From Abelmoschus esculentus (Eukaryota > Streptophyta > Magnoliopsida > Malvales > Malvaceae): a DNA stretch of 64,000 nt. The DNA lies in NCBI GenBank assembly GCA_035048815.1, contig JAUCBN010000034.1:16106737-16170736 (forward strand), written 5' to 3'. Made by a program: the position numbers and the translations under genes. Shown piece after piece: positions 1 through 10,139 of this stretch (position 1 is its first letter; each line of letters opens with the position of its first letter). The notes beneath the pieces were generated by a model that was not told the origin of the DNA, made no database searches, and saw only the letters and a list, made by a program, of their open reading frames with translations.

Positions 1-148
1 AAGACAGGAGGCCAGCATCAAACATGGATCCATACGTTGTCACTTCCATGATTGCAGAAACCACCATCCTTTGGAAACCATGAGAGGCATCGGAAGCCCG
101 TCTCTTCTTCCATGGCACAAACGGAGGAAAGAACAAGTTTTCCCCCAT
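1..148 (-). CDS. Partial hypothetical ORF running off the left edge
   Basis: Read on the minus strand, an ATG at 148-146 opens a frame of about 49 codons that is still open at base 1. It starts MGENLFFPPFVPWKK and continues with a basic and then mixed stretch that looks more like coding sequence than the flanking AT-rich DNA. I do not recognise the family. The preceding stop overlaps the ATG. It may be the 5' end of a gene lying to the left, or a chance frame. Confidence 0.3.
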   Translation of the reverse strand, partial: MGENLFFPPFVPWKKRRASDASHGFQRMVVSAIMEVTTYGSMFDAGLLS

Positions 149-512
149 TAGGATACACTAATTTCATCGCTCACTGTTTCAGGTTTCTTGTCATTTTCAT
201 GGTTGGATTTCCTTTTAATTTGTAGCATCAAGGTCGTGTCTACTTCTTCCTTGCAATTACGATCATCATGTGTTAAATAAATGAGAATGCTTATTGTGTT
301 ATTAATAATGAAGGGCTGGATTTTTAGTTTCAAAACCAGCTAATTGATTGTCTTTACTTCTGTTTTTTGTCCTATCTTCTAATATGAATTCAACAATCAT
401 AAATTTGGCATCTCAATAACTAACAAAATGAAAATGACAATCCTACAAACACACAAGCAAACATGTTTAGCATATGTCACAGCATGAACTGGAAACTGTT
501 TCTTTTTCCAAG

Positions 513-1023
513 ACCAAAGTTTGCCAACCCCAAATGCAACTTTTAACACCACCCTAACCAGCAAATAAGAACCCTTCTCCTCCCCCCAAGGGATGGTTTA
601 CTTTTATGGACGTGAGTGTCGAGGAGGGCAAGGTTTTGTAGCAGTCCGTATATTGCCCTGTCCTTGTAGTCGGTGGTGGTTTGGATATGTGGCATTCCTT
701 ATATTCTCTGTTATAGATGCATGACCTTCTTAGAGTCGGATGTCGTGGGGTTATTGTCCCATTGGATATTTGTAAATCTTGATATTGTTCGTATTGTTTC
801 ACAACAAAATAATGTTCAGCCTAATTAAATTTAGGTGAATGTCGAATATAATTATATATTCAGATAAATATATATATCTATATCACAATAACATTCTATT
901 TACATATCATTTTCTTATCAAATAATATTATTTATTACTGACATATTATTCAATTATTTAAAAAAGATAAAAGACTACCAATAAATGGTATGTGCCACCT
1001 GCCCACTAGCACACAACTTTCCG
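513..1023. repeat. Left copy of a duplicated segment
   Basis: This stretch is repeated in the same orientation at 2498-3334, with clear base-level similarity from the shared start (accaaagtttgccaacc) to the shared end (ctgcccactagca). Relative to the right copy it lacks about 45 bp near 640 and about 277 bp near 977. The missing bases correspond to parts of the small peptide gene that is intact in the right copy. Confidence 0.85.
604..797 (-). pseudogene. Decayed duplicate of the cysteine-rich peptide gene (exon 2 only)
   Basis: This is the counterpart of exon 2 of the gene at 2592-3161. The SCIYN...ECH core is still readable on the minus strand. Several lesions are visible: the equivalent of the AG splice acceptor reads AA, a base is inserted just after it, and an internal loss removes three of the six cysteines and shifts the frame so the sixth is lost too. 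The signal-peptide exon and TATA box have no equivalent here. It is probably a dead copy, though transcription cannot be excluded from sequence. Confidence 0.6.
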
Positions 1024-1068
1024 CTTCTTTTCCTCTTGGCCCAGTCTATGTTTAAAAGAAGATTTGGG

Positions 1069-1256
1069 ATCTTATTAGATAGATTATTTTTATCACGTCA
1101 TTTATGTTTATCTAATAAAAATTATTTATTTTAAGATAGTTTTAGAATAACAATTTACTATATAAGAAAGAGATGAAATTTATTTTAAAAATATAAAATA
1201 TTTTTTTATTAGATAAGATTATAAATAACGTAATGAACAAAATTTATCTAATAATT
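1069..1256. mobile_element. Fold-back MITE-like element
   Basis: The two ends are imperfect inverted copies of each other: TTATTAGATAGATT near 1072 mirrors AATTTATCTAATAA near 1240, and TTTATCTAATAAAAA near 1108 mirrors TTTTTTATTAGATAA near 1203. The interior is AT-rich and has no coding capacity. The short length and terminal inverted repeats fit a non-autonomous DNA transposon. Target-site duplications were not resolved. Confidence 0.5.
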
Positions 1257-1986
1257 TTTCAAACAAACATACAATTTAATAGACGTGATTCCAGGGAAGA
1301 CCATGCTGATCCTTATCGTCTTAATCCCAGTCCAAATCAAACTGTTTGTCTTCAACTCCTTTTTTCTTGGACTGTCCCCACAATGCATCTCGGAGTCGAA
1401 AGCAAAGTCTCCCACTAGTGTTTGGACTGTCGTGTTCCCACACGAATTATGCTTCTTCAGTTTTTTTAATACAGTATTAATTTGTATTAGGCTCTGGATC
1501 ATGGCTTTGAATTTGATTATCCCAACCACCACACAATTTTTAACAGTATCTTATAGCTTACTTATCATGATTAAGCACGATAATCGTCTTGATTAAGAAA
1601 AATTAATACAAAAAGTATGGGATTTTGTAATCAGAATCAAAAGGAAAGAAAAGAACATTTCTTTAAAGATTTGGTCAAAGATGGAGTTTTCCGTCTAAAT
1701 TCTAAGATTTATTTAAAATTTAAGTATAAAATTAAAAATAGTCATCGACGCTTCATTTTATGGTCATTTTTTAATTTTTATATTTTTAGTGTAGATCAAC
1801 CTTTTAGCCTTTTGTTTTTGATTAAAAAATATTTTTAGTGAATAAAAATCGTCAGTCAACTTTCTTTATTTATATGACATATCTACATAGTAGAACTTAC
1901 TAAAAATAATATGGATTGTCCAAAAATAAGTTTGAGTTATTTGCTTATAAAGATGTACAAATTATCCAAAAAAAAATGTATGATTT
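1257..1986. other. Spacer, no supported gene
   Basis: AT-rich spacer with a slightly more GC-balanced patch around 1285-1460. The longest frame there (1285-1596) resembles no family I know and lacks coding character. No RNA gene or promoter was seen. Confidence 0.5.
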
Positions 1987-2095
1987 AGCACGAGCCTTCT
2001 AGCCCAAGTGGTTAATAGAACGATTGTTGTTTCTAGAAGTCACGGGTTTAAGCACCAGTAATTGCCAACAAAGTGATTAAGCAATCAATATTAAA
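1987..2095 (+). mobile_element. tRNA-derived SINE-like head
   Basis: An A-box-like motif (TAGCCCAAGTGG) is followed about 40 bp later by a B-box-like motif (GGGTTTAAGC), the internal RNA polymerase III promoter layout of tRNA-derived SINEs. A clearly related copy lies in the opposite orientation at 11205-11316, with the same order of motifs and a shared segment (CAAAGTGATTA) beyond the B box. It cannot fold as a normal tRNA. Confidence 0.5.
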
Positions 2096-2243
2096 TAGTT
2101 AAAATTATCTTTTAGAACAGATACTACTGCAATCATTATTAACTAAATAAAAAATTTTATGATTTATAATTAAAGTCATAGCCTCTTCCACCAACTTAGA
2201 AGACATTTTAGTATCATTAATAAAAACACGAAAATATCAATAG

Positions 2244-2425
2244 GAGTGTGGTAAGTAGCTTGGGGCACCTTAAATAAGTCTCAGGTTCGAGACGTTGTGT
2301 ATTTAGAAAATATCTACTAGGAGACTCACTCACCAAAACCAAGTGTGTAACATGAATCGGTCCGAATTAATCAATTCGAGACCTTGAAAACTAAAAAAAC
2401 AATAAAAAAATAAAAACACAAAAAT
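2244..2425 (+). mobile_element. Second SINE-like family, copy 1
   Basis: Starts with GTGGTAAGTAGCTT, has a B-box-like AGGTTCGAGAC, then the segment GGAGACTCACTCACCAAAA, and ends in an A-rich tail (AAAAAAACAATAAAAAAA). Related sequences lie at 3975-4168 and 47690-47865. The pol III-like head and A-rich 3' end fit a retroposed SINE. Confidence 0.5.
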
Positions 2426-2591
2426 AATATCATTCAATGGCATCATACAATTTATAATAAAAACACCTAAAAAGAATCTCCGAACACAAAAACTCAAACC
2501 AAAGTTTGCCAACCCTAAATGCAACTTTTAACACCACCCTAACCTCTAACCGGCAAATAAGAACCCTTCTCCTCCCCCCTAAACGATGGTT

Positions 2592-3161
2592 TTATGGACG
2601 TGAGTGTATAGGAGGGCAAGGTTTTGTAGCAGAGCATCGGCAGGGGCATGCGGATCCGGTGTAAATAACTGCCGCCCCTGTCCTTGTAGCCGGTGGTGGT
2701 TCGGATACGTGGCATTCCGTATATCGTCCGTTATAGATGCATGACCTTCTTAGAGTCTGATGTCGGGGGGTTACTGCCCCATTGGATATCCGTAAATCCT
2801 GGTATTGTTGTACTGTTTCACAACAAAATAAAGTTCAGGCTAATTAAATTCGGGTCAATATCGTATATAATTATATATTCGATAAATATGTATAACCAAA
2901 AGAACATATCTTTATATCTATATCGCAATAACATTCTATTTACATATCATATTCTTATCGAATAATATTATTTGTTATTGATCTATTATTCTAAAAGAGA
3001 TAAAAGACTGATAATTTTAAAACTTGATAAATTTGAATAATTTCATAAAAATATAAAATAAAATATAAAACAATTATCTTACAATAACGATCTTCTTTAG
3101 CTGCAGAGAAGAGAATGAGAAACGATAAAAAGAGCACGTGTATAATAAGAAAATCCTTCAT
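2592..3161 (-). CDS. Small secreted cysteine-rich peptide, 99 aa, family unknown
   Basis: Two exons on the minus strand. Exon 1 (3161-3083) encodes MKDFLIIHVLFLSFLILFSA, a textbook signal peptide, ending at a GTAAG donor. Exon 2 (2812-2592) begins after an AAACAG acceptor; the join keeps frame and gives exactly 100 codons including TAA. The mature part is polar and basic before the first cysteine. It has six cysteines spaced C-X8-C-X21-C-X-C-X-C-X5-C and ends HSRP. A CTATAAATAG TATA box lies about 55 bp upstream of the ATG. Six cysteines after a signal peptide suggest an extracellular signalling or defence peptide with disulfides. The spacing does not match the RALF, EPF/EPFL or plant defensin patterns I know. 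The duplicate at 604-797 is degenerate. The frame, TATA box and signal peptide agree, but no function is assigned. Confidence 0.6.
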
Positions 3162-3216
3162 GTTTTTGAGAATTGGCTTCCCTTGCTTCTTTGTACTCCA
3201 CTCTCCCTTCTCAAGT

Positions 3217-3226
3217 CTATTTATAG
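3217..3226 (-). promoter_or_regulatory. TATA box of the cysteine-rich peptide gene
   Basis: CTATAAATAG on the minus strand, 56-65 bp before the ATG at 3161. This predicts a leader of roughly 25-30 nt. It lies in the part of the duplication missing from the left copy. Confidence 0.6.
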
Positions 3227-3334
3227 GCATATGGATATCTTAAAACAAAGGGAGAATTTAAAATTTTATTATTTTAATCTTAAAATACTACCAATAATGG
3301 TAGGTGCCACCTGCCCACTAGCAAACAACTTTCG

Positions 3335-3974
3335 GTTTAAAAGAGCAATACAGATATGAAGAAATTTAATTAAAAATATTTAAAATTTTAAAGTTTAATG
3401 CGAATTTTTAAAAATTTTAAGGGTTAAAATTAAAATTTTTAAAAAGTTTCGGTTAAAATTTGAATATTTTAAAACTAGGGGTATACCCCTAGCCCCTTAA
3501 GGCTTAAACGTTATGTCTCTTCTTTGATACAATAATTATACTATTTAAATATCTCGCGTTCATAAACTGGAAGATATTAAAAGTTTAAGTATGTATTATA
3601 TTTATAATATGTCAACTAATTTTTTTATTTCAATTTTTTATTACATCTATCGATTATTAATCGATTTAATAAGATGAGATATTATATCTCTTAAATAAAG
3701 TTATAAACTTAAATTTTATTATTCTTAATTAAACAAAAGATATTGTATCAAACTATACTCTTTTGAGCATGATTTGGATAAAAAGAAAAAGTTGGCTGAT
3801 TGTTTTATTTAGGACTGGATGATTAGAAGTTAATGCACTTGCTTTAGCATCTTTATTATGATTTAGAATTCAAGATACAAAAATTAAAGTTAAAACAATA
3901 TTTAATTTTAATTTTTTTAAGATAAAATATAAAAAAATATAATTAGTATACATGAAATTTTTATTTCAATAATG
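3335..3974. other. AT-rich spacer with an 18-bp palindrome
   Basis: No gene seen. Contains the perfect palindrome CTAGGGGTATACCCCTAG at 3475-3492 inside a run of AAAATTTT-like sequence. Confidence 0.6.
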
Positions 3975-4124
3975 GGGCATAACCCACACTAGAAAGAGGT
4001 AGGAAGCAATTTTAGTGTACGCAGAAGATCTATGTTGGGAGACTCACTCACTAAAATTTGATATACGACGCGTGTCGGTTTGGATTAATCAAGACAAGAC
4101 TCTAAGAAACAAAAAAAACAATAA

Positions 4125-4166
<42 letters not shown>

Positions 4167-4168
4167 TG
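3975..4168 (+). mobile_element. Second SINE-like family, copy 2, with (AAT)n tail
   Basis: Shares GGGAGACTCACTCAC and the GGATTAATCAAG region with the copy at 2244-2425. It ends in AAACAAAAAAAACAATAAAATAAT, which grades into an (AAT)n microsatellite at about 4124-4166. Microsatellite growth at the 3' end is typical of SINE tails. Confidence 0.5.
4124..4166. repeat. (AAT)n microsatellite
   Basis: About fourteen uninterrupted AAT units, directly following the A-rich tail of the SINE-like copy. Confidence 0.9.
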
Positions 4169-5167
4169 AGAACGTCTCAAAATTCGTGCAGGCTGATTAT
4201 TATGGATTCAACTTTATAATCGTTACACATGTATCACGTTAGGATTGAAAAAGATGTATGAGTTATCTGAGAGAAATTAAGATTTATTTTAAAAAAATAT
4301 TTATGTCCCATACTATTTGTGGTGGGTGGGTCATGTTGGTGAAAGGAACTTATAAATTATAAGTCCACTTTGGCAATATCTAGTGTGTTGATTCAGCATA
4401 AAGCAGAGTCCTAGATTATTTGAGACATGCTAAACAACTGTAATGAGCTGAATCACTCAAGATGGAGCCACTTCCAATTATCCCAAAAGCAGTAGTTTTC
4501 TAACTGAAGATGATATAACAAAAACAACCGTAGGGTTCATGTTTTCAAATGCTATCTGATTCTGAACCAAATGGTTCATGTTGATCTATGGATCATCTAC
4601 TTTCAGATACTACCTGAACCACCATCGATGAATTGCAGAAACTGGGGTGTTCAAAAAGGGTGCAGAACACTGGACAAGAGGATTAACCCTCCTCCTCCCT
4701 ATCTTCAACCCACTTTATAAAATCTTTAGTTGCAATTATTGACTGAAAAGACACTAGAACTGCCTGCAAATTCCATGTCCTAGGTTTCTGCATAACATAT
4801 AGCACAGATTTAACACAAATGATAGCCGATAAGCCCTATAGGAAAGACTTCTAGGAACAAGGGGAAAGATGGCAAGCACAGCAACGATGAAAACCTGAAA
4901 GAAATATTTTTAGCAAAAAAAAACTAACAAAAATATAGGCAGGAAATGAAAGATGCACCATTAACAGACATTACAACTGATAAAATATTTCAGATTATAA
5001 TTGTAATAGATATTAACAATAAATCAGCTCCACAACTCTGTGGTTTCATAGAGAAAACACGATAAGAAGGCAATAGACACTTTATAATATGTAGATATGG
5101 GAGAAAATTGGAGAGAAGGTGGGGATTATACCTAAGCATTTACAGAAAACTGTAGCGTTTGCCGATC
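4169..5167. other. Spacer, possibly the old 3' flank of the remnant gene
   Basis: No open frame with coding character and no RNA gene seen. The base composition is less AT-rich than elsewhere, which would fit a former 3' untranslated region or intronic sequence of the minus-strand remnant at 5168-5513. Confidence 0.4.
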
Positions 5168-5513
5168 CTAATGCACATAACTTGTATTTGAACCTGCAGC
5201 TGCTGATGCCCCGGACCTTTGGGTGGCAGAACCTACAAGACAAATTTAGTTAAGTTCAATGAAGGAAATAACTTATCAATAAGGAAGAAAAAATACAATG
5301 AAGTGTACCATTCTATGTTATTTATTGCAATTTTTAGTTTCTTTTTCTAGTCTCAGTTGCATCAGGAATAATCTTTTACCTGCATTGCGAGGTTGAACTC
5401 CATCATTTGCTGCCGATGATGAAGTTGAGGATGAAGCAGAAGGTTTTGTGGATTGTGATGGTTTGCTTGATGGCATAGCCTCTACTACAAGATCAGGATC
5501 CTGTTCCTGAAAC
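5168..5513 (-). pseudogene. Two 3'-terminal exons of an unidentified gene (remnant)
   Basis: On the minus strand, an exon at 5513-5380 with AG acceptor and GTAAAAG donor reads FQEQDPDLVVEAMPSSKP and then a Ser/Thr-rich stretch. After an intron (5379-5233) an in-frame exon at 5232-5168 ends NTSYVH and TAG. Frame and splice sites agree, so this was part of a real gene. No upstream exon with a matching donor is visible before the divergent FTSHI3 gene at 6221, so the 5' part seems lost or distant. The low-complexity tail gives no family. It could still be a short live gene with an exon I missed. Confidence 0.45.
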
Positions 5514-6220
5514 CTGTGCCACAGATCATTAGGTACAAGTTAAAAATGTTACTAGAAGATGTTGAAAGACATATTAAAATGTGACATATGTTCATATAAA
5601 ACAAGTTCCATCCAATAGGGTATGCATCACATAAGATCCCTTTTTCATGTGTAGACCACTATAACATCAATTGCCTGTGATTCTCTTTTTCAAGTATGTG
5701 GAACATTGTAGCATCAAACAATCAAGGCATGCAACTTTTGCTTCTACTACTTGAATTTTAGCATCAAACATTCATGCATAAAGAAAGAAAACTTGAACCG
5801 CTTGAACTTAACTCGAGTGGTAAGATTAGATTAAAATAATTGATTTGATTTTCGATTAAATTATTTACAATTGGTCGAGGCTTGATTCCTTGAACCGCTG
5901 CTAGTTTTGGGCCACCCAAACGCCACATTTAGCTGATCCATCCATCCAATGTTTTAGGACCGTCAGATCTTCTGCGAAAGAGTTTTCAGTTCTTATAATC
6001 CCAGCATCAAATAGAACAAAAAATTGAAGATAAAGTTGGAGTTCTCCTATTCATTTTCATTCTTCAGTTCCATCCCCATCTATTTATTATATATAGAAGC
6101 TCATAAACCCAGGTAAGAAGTAAAACTTTCTTTGGCTTGAACCCACCTAATTTCTGATATCTATGTAGTTTTGGTTGGTTTTTCTCTTCCCAAATTCCTG
6201 TTGTTGATGTACAAAAACAC
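5514..6220. promoter_or_regulatory. FTSHI3 upstream region
   Basis: Non-coding stretch before the FTSHI3 start. A TATATATAG run at 6088-6096 is about 125 bp upstream of the ATG and could serve as the TATA box. No other element is claimed. Confidence 0.4.
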
Positions 6221-9200
6221 ATGGCTTGTTTTACTATTGTTTGCAATTATGGGTATTTTGTTAGTAAAGGGAACTTGATGATTGGTAGTAGAAAAAACAA
6301 GTCTTTTAGGAGATATACTTCTGTTTGCTTTCCTTCACTTGGTATATATAGTTATAACAACTGCAAAACCCAGAATTTGTTCTTTTATGGTGATAATAGC
6401 ATTAGGTTTATTAGTAATGGAAGAAGAAATGAGGTTCCTTCATTGGGTTTTCGAGTTTGTTGCAAGGCACCCAATGAGTTATTAATGAAGGGAAATAGTG
6501 GAGATAAGGAAACCCAATTTGGAAAAGGAGGAAATGGCAATGTGAGAAAGAGATTTTCAGTAAGGTTGCGTCCCCGGATACGTGTATTAATGAGAAGAAT
6601 GAGCAAACTTTCAGTTAGGTCGATGTTAAAGGAAGTAGCTGTGTTTTTAAGAAAGAATATAAGAAGAGTTGGTCTTTACAGTATGATATCTCTTGTGTTG
6701 GGAATGTGCTATTTGTTCTTGAAATTAACTGCAGTGCCATCTCCTAAGATTGTTCCGTACTCGGAGTTTATAACAAGCCTTCAGAGTAGTTATGTGACTA
6801 AGGTTTTGCTTGAAGAGGGTTCCCGTCGTATATATTTCAACATGGATTCTAAAAGTGATGAAAATACTCAATTGGAAGAAGAATCATCGCCATCGGCAGG
6901 GAATGGTTCAACCGAAAATCTAGCTGTTATGGTTGCAAGAGAGGATGGTGTGGTGGATGGTAAACAATTGCAAAATCTGGGTTTATTTAAGAAATTTTCA
7001 AAACCTAAAACTTCTACTTCTCCGTGGATGTATTTGACAAGAAAAATTGATCACGACGAAAAGTTTCTTCTTAGTTTGATGCGAGAAAAGGGAACAACTT
7101 ATAGCTCAGCTCCGCAGTCAGTTCTAATGGCGATGAGGAGTACTTTAATAACAATTATATCCTTGTGGATTCCTTTAATACCTCTGATGTGGCTTCTGTA
7201 TCGTCAACTTTCTGCTGCCAATAGCCCTGCGAAGAAGAGGCGACCAAATAATCAGGTTGTTGGGTTTGATGATGTGGAGGGAGTTGATACTGCTAAGGTG
7301 GAGCTTATGGAGGTAAGCAATTTCCACAAAATTAATATCATCGTTTTCTTTTCTTCTTTTTCTTATCCTATGTCAAGGCATCCATATGCTAGTCATATTA
7401 TGATGAGGATGGAATTTTGCTTATTTTCCGGATATTGTTCTAATTGGTTCCATGTGTGATATTAGCCTGCAGAAGCTAGAAAACCTATGGGGATATTACT
7501 GTAGTTTTCATTTGTGATATCTTATAGGACTGTCAACGTGCCAGTGATTGATTTCTCTTTTTGTAGTACATCTGAATGACAATGGAGAATATTGCACCTA
7601 CCCTCACTACATTTTTTGCCTTTGATTTAAAGCTCATATTCTGACATATTTACGTTATTATTAAATGTGATAAATGCATGTGGAGAGCTAGGTTGAAGAG
7701 CTTCCTCCTGATGTGTCTAGATTATCATCAAGTCCTTTTCTGGAATGAAAATAGCATGCGGAGAGATTTTATTTAACTTTGAAGTTTGATCTCGTCTTGA
7801 TTTTATTTGCTTTGGAAGGCTTTTGAATTCTTTTGATGATGCTAATAACAATATTAGGCTGTAAATACTTTGGTTCCCATGAATAATAAGTTTCTGCTGA
7901 CTATCTCCATTGACACATTCTTTTTGTAGGTAGTTTCCTGCCTTCAGGGTTCTGTGAACTACCAAAAACTAGGAGCAAAATTACCTAGAGGTGTGTTGTT
8001 AGTGGGTCCACCTGGAACAGGGAAGACATTACTAGCCCGTGCAGTAGCAGGAGAAGCAGGAGTTCCTTTCTTTAGTGTATCAGCGAGTGAATTTGTGGAA
8101 TTATTTGTTGGAAGAGGAGCAGCTCGAATTAGAGATCTTTTCAATGTGGCAAGGAAATCTTCCCCATCGATTGTATTTATTGATGAACTTGATGCAGTTG
8201 GAGGGAAGCGTGGTAGAAGCTTCAATGATGAACGAGACCAAACATTGAACCAGGCAATTTAACATTCGGCCCTGTTTGCATTGCTTATATGCTTTTCGCT
8301 TCTATCATTATGATCAAACTGGGACTTCAATATGACATTTTATCACTTCTGTGTAAATACTGCCCTTTACAATCAAACCACCTTTTTTCAACAAATAAAG
8401 TCCTATGAATTCTTATTTAATCTGAAGAAGCTATCCATGGGTTTTTCTCAAGTTTCATTCTTGTTTCATTTTTTGGAAATTTTGGATTTTCTCTTGCTAT
8501 TAATGGGCTTTTAAAATCTCATTTTGTTGCTGCAGTTGCTGACTGAAATGGATGGATTTGAGTCAGACATGAAAGTGGTTGTAATTGGGGCAACTAATAG
8601 GCCAGAAGCACTGGATCCAGCCCTCTGTCGCCCTGGTCGTTTCTCACGGAAAGTATTGGTGGGAGAACCAAATGAAGAGGGACGGAGAAAGATTTTGGCT
8701 GTACATTTGAGAGGAGTTCCTCTAGAAGAAGACCCACAACTTATTTCTGAGTTGGTCGCTTCACTTACCCCAGGTTTTGTAGGTGCTGATCTTGCCAACA
8801 TCGTCAATGAAGCTGCTTTACTTGCTGCTCGTAGAGGTAAGAAGCTGATACTTAGCTCCATCTGGTTTCAGATTGCGTTGCCTCTACTGCTAGTTACATT
8901 TTCATCCTTTTTGTTTTTGTTGAGCATTGTAAAAGCAGGCCTCCCTATCCCACTCCCAAAATTTCTAACTGAACCAGTGAGGGGTTTGTTTTTTGGTTTT
9001 AGTTGCTTCAACTAATTCAAATGGCCTGTTAGATTAAAACATTTATTAATGTTGAGAACAAAGCTGAATATTTTGTGTTACTGTGCTTGTTTGTTTCTGT
9101 AGGTGGTGAAACAGTGACCAGGGAAGATATAATGGAAGCTGTTGAGAGAGCTAAATTTGGGATTAATGATAGACATCCAAGTAAAATAGGCAAGGAGCTT

Positions 9201-9296
9201 GGGAAACTTTTCCCATTGGTGGCCTCCTTAATGGGAAGGAATGATCCAAGACAGGATGGTTTACGAGATCCTTTGGGCTATCAAACTCTAAGTTGA
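6221..9296 (+). CDS. FTSHI3: FTSHI3: protease-inactive chloroplast FtsH-like AAA protein, 636 aa
   Basis: Four exons: 6221-7312, 7930-8253, 8536-8836 and 9103-9296. The N-terminus is rich in Ser, Lys and Arg, like a transit peptide. Two hydrophobic segments (about residues 147-167 and 307-325) flank an FtsH N-domain-like region (PYSEF). The AAA module shows Walker A GPPGTGKT, Walker B IVFIDELDA and the second region of homology ending RPGRFSR. The protein ends GYQTLS soon after the AAA lid. The FtsH zinc-protease domain and its HEXXH motif are absent, which defines the plant FTSHI group; the C-terminus matches FTSHI3 as I remember it (At3g02450, 622 aa). Such proteins act in chloroplast envelope complexes, probably as chaperone-like motors. 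Intron 2 (8254-8535) begins GC rather than GT. The join NQ|LLTEMDG is fixed by family conservation. Confidence 0.93.
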
Positions 9297-10139
9297 TAAG
9301 TGCTACTTTCTTGGTGCTTATACTGTAATTCTTCGGTTACATGAACCTGAAAACAGTTTTGTTTTTATTAAAATTTGTGGAAGAGATGTCTATTGGAAAT
9401 GATGGCATAGGTGCTGCTTTGCCTCAGTAAATTGCTTTGATCACACTGATATTTAGCCTGTTGAGATGATCCAAAGGTTTGATTGTTGAGATGATCCAAA
9501 GCTTGTTGTCAAAAGTAATGCTTAAGTCTCACATTTGTATTTAGGATTTAAATGAAACCGAGGGTGTGATTAGCACTGTGTTTATATTCGTTCTTGGGGG
9601 CTGCTGCAACTACAAAACCTTGATCAAACCATAAATAGAACTAAGCCGTGAGTAGTTTACCCTAAATTTTATACACATACAGAATATATATTCAAAGAAT
9701 ATTGACTATAATATGGTGTATTTATTAAACATTTAAAAATTATAGAATTTATTTTTCTGCAAGTAGCGATCTGATATAACCTGACCTGATTGTCTCATTC
9801 TAGGGAGTCTTAACTCGATAACTCTGTTTTGGAAACCATTTAAACCCTAATCTTATCTCGTAATCAACTAACATTTTTGTCATTTTATTTGCGGACAATG
9901 TGAAATGGCTATATATTATCACTACCTTCCAATTACTGTAAGGCAAACCTTGTGAGCAGATAATACATACAGATGATCACTAGGCACGACCAAGATGCTT
10001 TCTCAACTGTTAGCAATGTACGAACCTCGAAAACCTCGTCACAGTGCTCAACGTAGTCTGTATAAATTTGGTATTTTCTCCACTGCAAATCAATACAGAA
10101 AAATTATAACCCACACCACTGACCACTCCTAAACTAAAG
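9297..10139. other. FTSHI3 3' region and GST promoter
   Basis: The first few hundred bases are the probable FTSHI3 3' untranslated region. Near the GST gene, TATAAAT at 10061-10067 lies about 75 bp before the ATG and is a plausible TATA box. No additional gene seen. Confidence 0.5.

Larger units (their letters stand above)
2498..3334. repeat. Right copy of the duplicated segment, containing the intact peptide gene
   Basis: Direct-repeat partner of 513-1023, about 2 kb away. It holds the complete two-exon cysteine-rich peptide gene, its TATA box and upstream region. A ~277-bp stretch (about 3010-3287) is absent from the left copy. Because that stretch contains exon 1, deletion from the left copy is more likely than insertion here. 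Confidence 0.85.

Noticed and set aside
1285..1596. 103-codon plus-strand frame
   Set aside because: Hydrophobic, low-information translation with an equally long frame on the other strand; no family resemblance or splice context.
513..3334. The two direct repeats as LTRs of a retrotransposon
   Set aside because: No TG...CA ends, primer-binding site, polypurine tract or gag/pol sequence between them, and the repeats contain a two-exon cellular-type gene with a TATA box.
7313..7459. Read-through end of the first FTSHI3 frame
   Set aside because: It runs into intron 1; the conserved AAA protein continues at 7930 after GAG|GTAAGC.
8863..9015. Read-through end of FTSHI3 exon 3
   Set aside because: Begins with GTAAGAAG donor and has non-family hydrophobic sequence; the real continuation is GGETVTRED at 9103.
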